Assembly: GCA_026168455.1 (NCBI GenBank)
Contig: CM047428.1
Span: 22,286,759 to 22,350,758 of the forward strand
Reading direction: 5' to 3'
DNA: 64,000 bases
Origin: Theocolax elegans
Lineage: Eukaryota > Arthropoda > Insecta > Hymenoptera > Cerocephalidae
The translations under genes were made by a program, and so were the position numbers. Below, in pieces: positions 58,415 through 64,000 of this stretch. Every line of letters starts with the position of its first letter. Position 1 is the stretch's first letter. The notes below the pieces were generated by a model. It was not told the DNA's origin and searched no databases. It saw only the letters and a list, made by a program, of their open reading frames with translations.

Positions 58415-59000
58415 CTTGACTATAACAAAATAAAAAATTAATCATCAAACCCTAAAAAAAATAAAATAACCAAAATGTAAACATACTTTTCTCCCTCGTG
58501 TGTAAAATCGACATCAGCATCTTTCGTCCTCAATCTCGTGTTTTATAACGAAAAATAAAGGAAATTTTATTTTTGAATCGTCGACAACTTGCTCGTACGA
58601 ACGAGACTGTGCATCTGGAAGAAATGAAACTCCGCAAGTTTTAACGTCGCGGTTAAGAAACTCGTAGAATCTCGTTAAGGTATGAATAATTGAATATCGA
58701 GATCTCTGTAATCTACACTCGATTTCAAAAATACTTTGCGCTCGCGCACGTAATACCAATTTTCTCGTATATTATGAATTTTCCCGGTTAAAAAGAATTT
58801 TCACACCTGTACGTTATGAATTTATTCGTCGATATTTTGAAAATTGCACAATCTTTAAGGTGGTTTGAGAAAAAAAATTCAATTTTTCGTTTTTATACTT
58901 TTTTCTGGGACGGTACAGTCAGGTGTATAACATTTTTTTCTACTACTCGTCGTAAATACTGTATTGACCAATTATTTTTTCTCTTTTTTTTGCTATAAGG
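58415..59000 (-). promoter_or_regulatory. 5' flank and 5' UTR of OR-A
   Basis: Contains the probable 5' UTR exon and its short intron (58420-58486), and the blocks shared with the OR-B flank. A (GA)n run lies just beyond at about 59018-59029. Confidence 0.5.
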
Positions 59001-59152
59001 TATTTCGAAAAAACAGAGAGAGAGAGAGATAAAAATAATAACGATGAGTGTCTTATAGATTCATTTATTTTAGATTCATACACTTCGTAAATCGAATATT
59101 GATTGTATAATACTGGTTTGCGATATCGATTGATTCGGTAAATATAATTTAG

Positions 59153-59272
59153 TTACTTTTTTCTTAATGTTTCGATGTGTTGATTTGCTGGTCCGTTAAC
59201 GAGGTATTTAGGGTACCAACTTTGGTAAAATATTAATTGTAACATAATTATTTCGGTCTTAGAGTTCATTAA
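59153..59272 (-). CDS. Candidate terminal exon of an upstream neighbour
   Basis: Acceptor TTTTTTACAG, then 39 codons (MLQLIFYQSWYPKYLVNGPA and more) and TAA. Not recognisably an odorant receptor C-terminus. It lies on the same strand just upstream of the OR-A promoter, where the last exon of a third tandem gene would be expected, but no other exon of it was found. Confidence 0.25.
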   Translation of the reverse strand, partial: LMNSKTEIIMLQLIFYQSWYPKYLVNGPANQHIETLRKK

Positions 59273-61051
59273 CTGTAAAAAATAATAAAATATTAATCAT
59301 AAAAAACTAAAAATAATATAAAAAAATTTTGATTAAAATAAAAAAATTGAGCATTTGACCTAACTTATACTCATCTCTCTGTTTATTAATATTGAAATCG
59401 TATATAAAATATTTAATTACTATTAAGTAAAGGATTAAACATTAACCAATAAAACTTTTACTGAAAAACCCGATCGCAATTGTGAATTTCGTAATGGGAC
59501 AAGCCTGTATGTTAAAATTGAAAAAAAAACATTGAATATTAGTAATTACTAATTTTTTTCATAATGATTAGAAACATTTTTTAGTTTTTTTTAAATAAAC
59601 TGAATTATTGTGAGTTTTTATTTTTAATTTTTTATCTAATTTATTCGATACTATTTTTATTAATTACTTAGGATTTCGTACTCTGAATTTTTTTAATAAT
59701 AGATTTACCGCTGCCCTAGTAGAATTTTGAGCATAATTGAAACGGTTTTTAAGCCAGAAAATGACGAATTAGCATAAAATGCTCAAAATATAATCCTAAT
59801 ATGATCAAATTACAAATTTTGTCTAACCTTAAAATGCTCAATTTCTACTAGGGTGAAGATCGGAGTCAGAAAATGGACATTTGTTATATATTTATAAATA
59901 AAATAATAAGTTCTCGTATAAATCCAGAACATCAGACCTTCAAGCATGATTCCAGATTTTAAAATTGATAATTTAATTACGATGATTCTGTTACAAGATA
60001 ACGCCTTTTTTGACTAAAAATTAGCGACTATAAAATGTTTATTCAATTATCATTAAATAAATTATTTTTACTTAAAAAATCAATCCTTCAGGCCGTTTCT
60101 TATGTTTTATATCTTGCGTATATTAATTTTGCTCAGAGTTTTAATTCGATTTTTTCGATAGAATTTTCGGGTCGAAAGGAATGAAATCTTGTTCTCAGAT
60201 GAATTCCTGTTAAATGTGACTTGAATGAAAACTCTGCTTGCTCCAAAATTATTCTTCTATAATCAAGAAGAATATGGTTGATTTTAAGATATTGCGATCT
60301 TTTTAAGTTGAATTTTCTAAGAAGATCCCACTTAATTAAAGAACAAACTGCTTGATTATAAAAGATTCATTTTAGAGCAAACAGATTTTCCGTTTGAATC
60401 ATATTTGACAAGAATTCCTCTAAAAACAAGAATTTATTATTTCAACGCACTTGAACGAGAGAGATACTGTGTCAACATTGCAATAAAAAAAATTATACTT
60501 GCCAAGTCATTACAAAAATGTTGAAAAATTGTGTAAAAAACAGTTTTTACAATTATGTTTCATTCAAGTGGATTAAAATCATGTTTTGTCGTTATACTGG
60601 TAAAATTTCAGCCTGTTAATTCCATGATGGTTTTCCTGAGGTGTCCTGCGATAAAGTCTCATAATTACTTAAAATAGTTGGGTTGTGAATAAATTAGCTA
60701 AAAAAATTGTAAATAAAAGTTAATAATAGTATAAATAGTTTAAAAAATTAAGAAACGTTTTTAATCATAACAAAAAATTTTTTCAATTTTCGCCCATGCT
60801 TGTCAATTAATGTTTCGAACAAACTTCTGTTCTCTTTCAGAGTTGTAACAATTAACTATAAATTATTTGACAGTCGACATAAGAATTAACTATATTAATA
60901 ATCAGTAAAATATTGCAGTTTCTTTTCTAAAACCAAACAATTAAAACTTCAGTTATATTTGTTTAGTCATTTTTATCTATCGTCACGGGCGTCTCCGCGC
61001 GACGTAGGTGTATGAGAAAGGAAGAGTGAGCGAGAAGACGTCTCGACTAAT
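59273..61051. other. AT-rich intergenic DNA
   Basis: Contains the MITE at 59714-59853 and short motifs shared with receptor introns (GATCGCAATTGTGAATTT near 59468; CAGTCGACATAAGAATTA near 60871). No further gene seen. Confidence 0.5.
59714..59853. repeat. 140-bp MITE
   Basis: CCCTAGTAGAATTTTGAGCA at the left and its near-complement at the right. A related tip (ACCCTAGCAGAAATCG) occurs alone near 61989. Confidence 0.7.
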
Positions 61052-61124
61052 GCGGACGTTAGCTCGATGATTAGAGTACGAGATTCGTAATCAAGGTCCG
61101 TGTCTTCGAACCCCGTCGTCCGCC
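61052..61124 (+). tRNA. tRNA-Thr(CGU)-like sequence, probably a pseudogene or SINE head
   Basis: 73 nt with a perfect 7-bp acceptor stem (GCGGACG / CGTCCGC), discriminator C and a TTTTT terminator directly after. The D-arm is TAGCTCGATGATTAGAGT. The anticodon loop TTCGTAA gives CGU. The T-loop TTCGAAC is at the canonical place. The anticodon stem has two mismatches and the T-stem two non-pairs, so it is either degenerate or derived. Confidence 0.5.
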
Positions 61125-62245
61125 TTTTTAATCCGTAATACTATATCTAGTAAGTTAAAGGATTAAAAGGATATACAGACATTTTTCTATTAAAAATAAA
61201 TAAAAATAAAAACCGAAAAATCGTTTTATCTGTGTATAAGGCTAGTGACGCGTACCTATATATATACTTGCCTCGGGTGCGCCCCTTTTTGATCTGAAGT
61301 TTATTCTGAAAATTTGATTGATTTTTTGCCTCTGACACATTTTGCTATAAAATAATAAACGATATATTTGAAGCATACGTCGTAGAATAAAAGAAAGCCA
61401 AATCTTTAGAATAAAATTTATTTTGTTTAACGTATAAAGAGTATAAAAACTCAATTTTTAATGTCTATCTCATAGGAGCTATAAACAGCTATGAAAATAG
61501 AAGTATTATTGATTACTTGATATCAATAAATATTACATTATTATTTGTGGAATGTGTAATAATTATCGGAATCAAGTGACATGTAAATATGTATATTTCT
61601 ATTCTTCCTAAAAAATAATTTACTTCCTCGAAATAGATATTAAAAATAAATTTATAAAGGTCGCATAATTTTGATAGATATTATTTATATAATTTAAAAA
61701 TAAGTGTTATTATTTTCATTTACCTTTGAAGTTTTCATACGGTTCTGTCATAACACCTGAATTTCACTCTTCGAGTGATAAAAATATAATCGTAGTACAT
61801 ATACAACATTCAAATGAAATAAACCAAAATTTCTTATATATATAAATGAATAATTAATTGCAAAATTTACCTATTTGTTACTTAAGTTAAAGTTACAAAA
61901 TTTTTAATTTAATATTATTATTCTTTAAACAAAATGGCTTGATTATATTTAGAAAGTCGTTTAGATTTCTGTAAAGCATACCTAGGAAACAATACCCTAG
62001 CAGAAATCGTATTCCATTTAATAGGGAAAATACTTTCTTAATAGATTGGGCGAAAAGTGGGTGAAATAAAGACGATAATGTGTCAATTTTTGTCCTCCTG
62101 ATGTAACGTTTTTTTTCCCAATTTGTAAGCATATTAAATAGACTAAAATATAATTCATCTTCTGTTTCAGTTAATTTTTAGTTTATAAACATAGATCAAA
62201 TTTCAGTCTAGATATGTGCTATGAAATGTCTATTAAACATGGACA
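61125..62245. other. AT-rich intergenic DNA, nothing firm
   Basis: Short minus-strand frames at 61147-61454 and 61893-62132 have no domain or splice context. Confidence 0.5.
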
Positions 62246-62445
62246 ATGGAAAAATACAATAAAGTCGCATTTATTTTCGTAAATACTGGAAATATAACAG
62301 AAATTAGTTGTAAATCAGACAAAAACGTTAAAAACCCATCCGAATCTATAGGTATTTTGAAGTTTACTGTTCCCGGAACGCTGAAAACATTATCGGAATG
62401 TTTTGAAGTTATGGTTATTCTATTAAGTGTTAAAAAAAATGGGTA
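62246..62445 (+). CDS. Unknown gene, probable 5' exon
   Basis: From ATG 66 codons are open (NKVAFIFVNTGNITEISCKS; GILKFTVPGTLKTLSECFEV). Composition looks coding. The donor is not settled: AATGG|GTAAAA is phase 2 and would not fit the following exons, while a phase-0 donor such as GAA|GTTATG lies earlier. Product not recognised. Confidence 0.4.
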
Positions 62446-62614
62446 AAAAACTGTTACATCACAAGGTATTTACTACCGATTTTTAATTCCTAGTTCTTAG
62501 ATTCAAATTTCTACTGTATGAAAAAATATATATGTCGTATACAGGAAACCAATACTGACTGTAGCTTTTAAAAAAAATCTACATTATTAGAAATATCTTA
62601 AAATATTGTTACAG

Positions 62615-62647
62615 ATGCGGATAGAAACAAAGGAAGGCAGGGCGAAG
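62615..62647 (+). CDS. Unknown gene, possible 33-nt micro-exon
   Basis: Between TTGTTACAG and AAG|GTGAAA, encoding MRIETKEGRAK, phase 0 on both sides. Supported only by splice sites and phase. Confidence 0.25.
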
Positions 62648-63297
62648 GTGAAATAACGTATGTATACAAGATTATATAAAATATACATAAAAACCGTGTA
62701 TTTTATATTGCAATTAATACATAAATACAAAATTTCTAATAAATTTCTTATATTTTTTTAAGGTTAAAATATCTGTATTTCTATTTATAACGAAGCATTT
62801 CCTAAAAAAATATGTCTCAGTATGTTTGTAAGTCAAGAACAATTAAAACAATGCATCGTTCCTCTAGTGAAATCACAATGCAAATTGAAATTTGATTTAT
62901 CAAAGGAAAAAATATTTTAAAGAAATCTAATGATTTATTCTAAAGAATTTATTCTAAATGAATACAATGGTTTGAGGTTAGGAATACACGTTACCCATTT
63001 TTTATAAATTTTTAAAAACGGCTGTAGTTTCAATTTTAAATTCCTTTCAAAATCTAAGTATGAAATTTAAAAAATTAATCCTATGCGAATTTTTACAAAG
63101 TTTTGTGGTCAAGAGTAGACATGTTACACTTTACAGCAACACCTTATTTTATTTTATTGGAAACTAAAACTTACCTAAAATTCGATTGTGAATTTTTAAA
63201 TTTTTTTGTTACATTTTTTTATATCGATTTTATAAACTAAAACCATAACCTCAAATTATTTTGATAATTTTGACAGCGATTTCTTTTTTTCACACAG

Positions 63298-63510
63298 CTA
63301 CTCGATATAAAAACGCAAATTCCAAGTGAAAATTTTCGAGCCGTAATTATTTTATTGAATAGCACACGAGACGTTATGAAAATTACAGTTCAACGCAAAT
63401 TGCACCTGCGAGAACACAAAATCACACACATTAACGATCTAGATGAGGAAACGATCTATTCAACATTAATACAGCAAGTTTTAAAAGATAAATTATTTAT
63501 TTCAACGTAA
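63298..63510 (+). CDS. Unknown gene, terminal exon
   Basis: Acceptor TTTTTTTCACACAG, then 70 codons and TAA. Hydrophilic, mixed charge (VMKITVQRKLHLREHKITHI; DEETIYSTLIQQVLKDKLF). No family recognised. Its stop lies 52 bases from the stop of the convergent minus-strand gene. Confidence 0.55.
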   Translation, partial: LLDIKTQIPSENFRAVIILLNSTRDVMKITVQRKLHLREHKITHINDLDEETIYSTLIQQVLKDKLFIST

Positions 63511-63562
63511 AATATAACCTATAAATTATAAATAATAACAACATTGTTTCTTGTTTTTTTTT

Positions 63563-63763
63563 TCAATAAATCACACATTCCGGAGTCGAGCACACTAAAT
63601 AATTATCACTTTTAACGTCATATTTTTTTAACCATTTTAATATTCCAGGTGAATTATTTTTATACCATTCGAGCTCAACGGCAGTTTTGTTCACGGTGTC
63701 CCACAAGTATTCCGTATTTGCATTACTTGCATTTTTTATGTTAATTTCGATCACATTCGTAAA
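63563..63763 (-). CDS. Terminal exon, possibly M1 aminopeptidase (ERAP1-like C-terminal domain)
   Basis: Acceptor TTATTTGCAG, then 66 codons and TGA. The segment VELEWYKNNSPGILKWLKKY resembles the last helices of insect aminopeptidase N-like proteins (M1 family), which end in a WYxxN...WL pattern. The catalytic HEXXH domain lies outside the window, so the call rests on a short C-terminal resemblance from memory. Confidence 0.4.
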   Translation of the reverse strand, partial: FTNVIEINIKNASNANTEYLWDTVNKTAVELEWYKNNSPGILKWLKKYDVKSDNYLVCSTPECVIY

Positions 63764-64000
63764 CTGCAAATAAAAGAATAAAAATTATTATAAAATATTG
63801 ACTGAAATTTGTAGAAATAGATATAACGGTATACGCTTTTTGGTTCATTTTTTTAATGATAAGTGATGTACACATAATTTCAAAACATTAAAATTAGTTT
63901 TTAGAAAAGGAAAATAGATATTTATATGTAAGTTACAACATTTTGAGATTAAGTAAGACGATTTACTTACAAACAGAAAAAGCGTTTGATAAATACTTTA

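Overview
This is a roughly 64-kb piece of an AT-rich animal genome, almost certainly an insect. The evidence is two insect-type odorant receptor genes (7tm_6 family) with ordinary spliceosomal introns, BEL/Pao and Gypsy retrotransposons, and many TTAA-, TA- and foldback-type DNA elements. A hymenopteran is a plausible guess but is not proven by the sequence. There are no bacterial operons, no rRNA and no CRISPR array.

Layout. 1-4319: 3' part of a decayed BEL/Pao retrotransposon with its 3' LTR. 4320-6645: simple repeats, an arginine/serine-rich exon on the minus strand and a TTAA-flanked MITE. 6608-16238: a 5'-truncated Gypsy element whose 3' LTR (TGTAACGG...CCGTTACA) is split by a 6-kb foldback element at 9247-15257. 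17400-18856: a second foldback of the same family with a hAT-like core. 19026-19808: another TTAA MITE. 20393-33150: a tnp2-like (CACTA/Plavaka-type) transposase-derived gene, broken by three in-frame stops and by a 10.1-kb TTAA element (22791-32930). That element consists largely of tandem repeats, including 29 copies of a 227-bp satellite, each carrying a perfect 15-bp dyad. Removing the element and one TTAA puts the reading frame back in register.

33151-37700 is AT-rich intergenic DNA with MITE debris. 37753-48958 and 50598-58414 (minus strand) are two tandem odorant receptor paralogues. Each has seven coding exons of identical lengths (201, 311, 252, 100, 96, 156 and 54 nt; 389 codons plus a stop). 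Intron 5 of the downstream copy has taken in a complete but rearranged Gypsy element (40584-45777, GTTC target duplication). 59-64 kb holds a possible terminal exon of a third neighbour, a MITE, a 73-nt tRNA-Thr(CGU)-like sequence, and the 3' ends of two convergent genes: one unknown on the plus strand, one possibly an M1 aminopeptidase on the minus strand.

The only genes that look functional are the two receptors and perhaps the two convergent genes at the right edge. Everything left of 37 kb is nested mobile DNA. The observations most worth following are the satellite-filled TTAA element that landed precisely inside another transposase-like reading frame, and the pair of foldback elements with matching modular ends.
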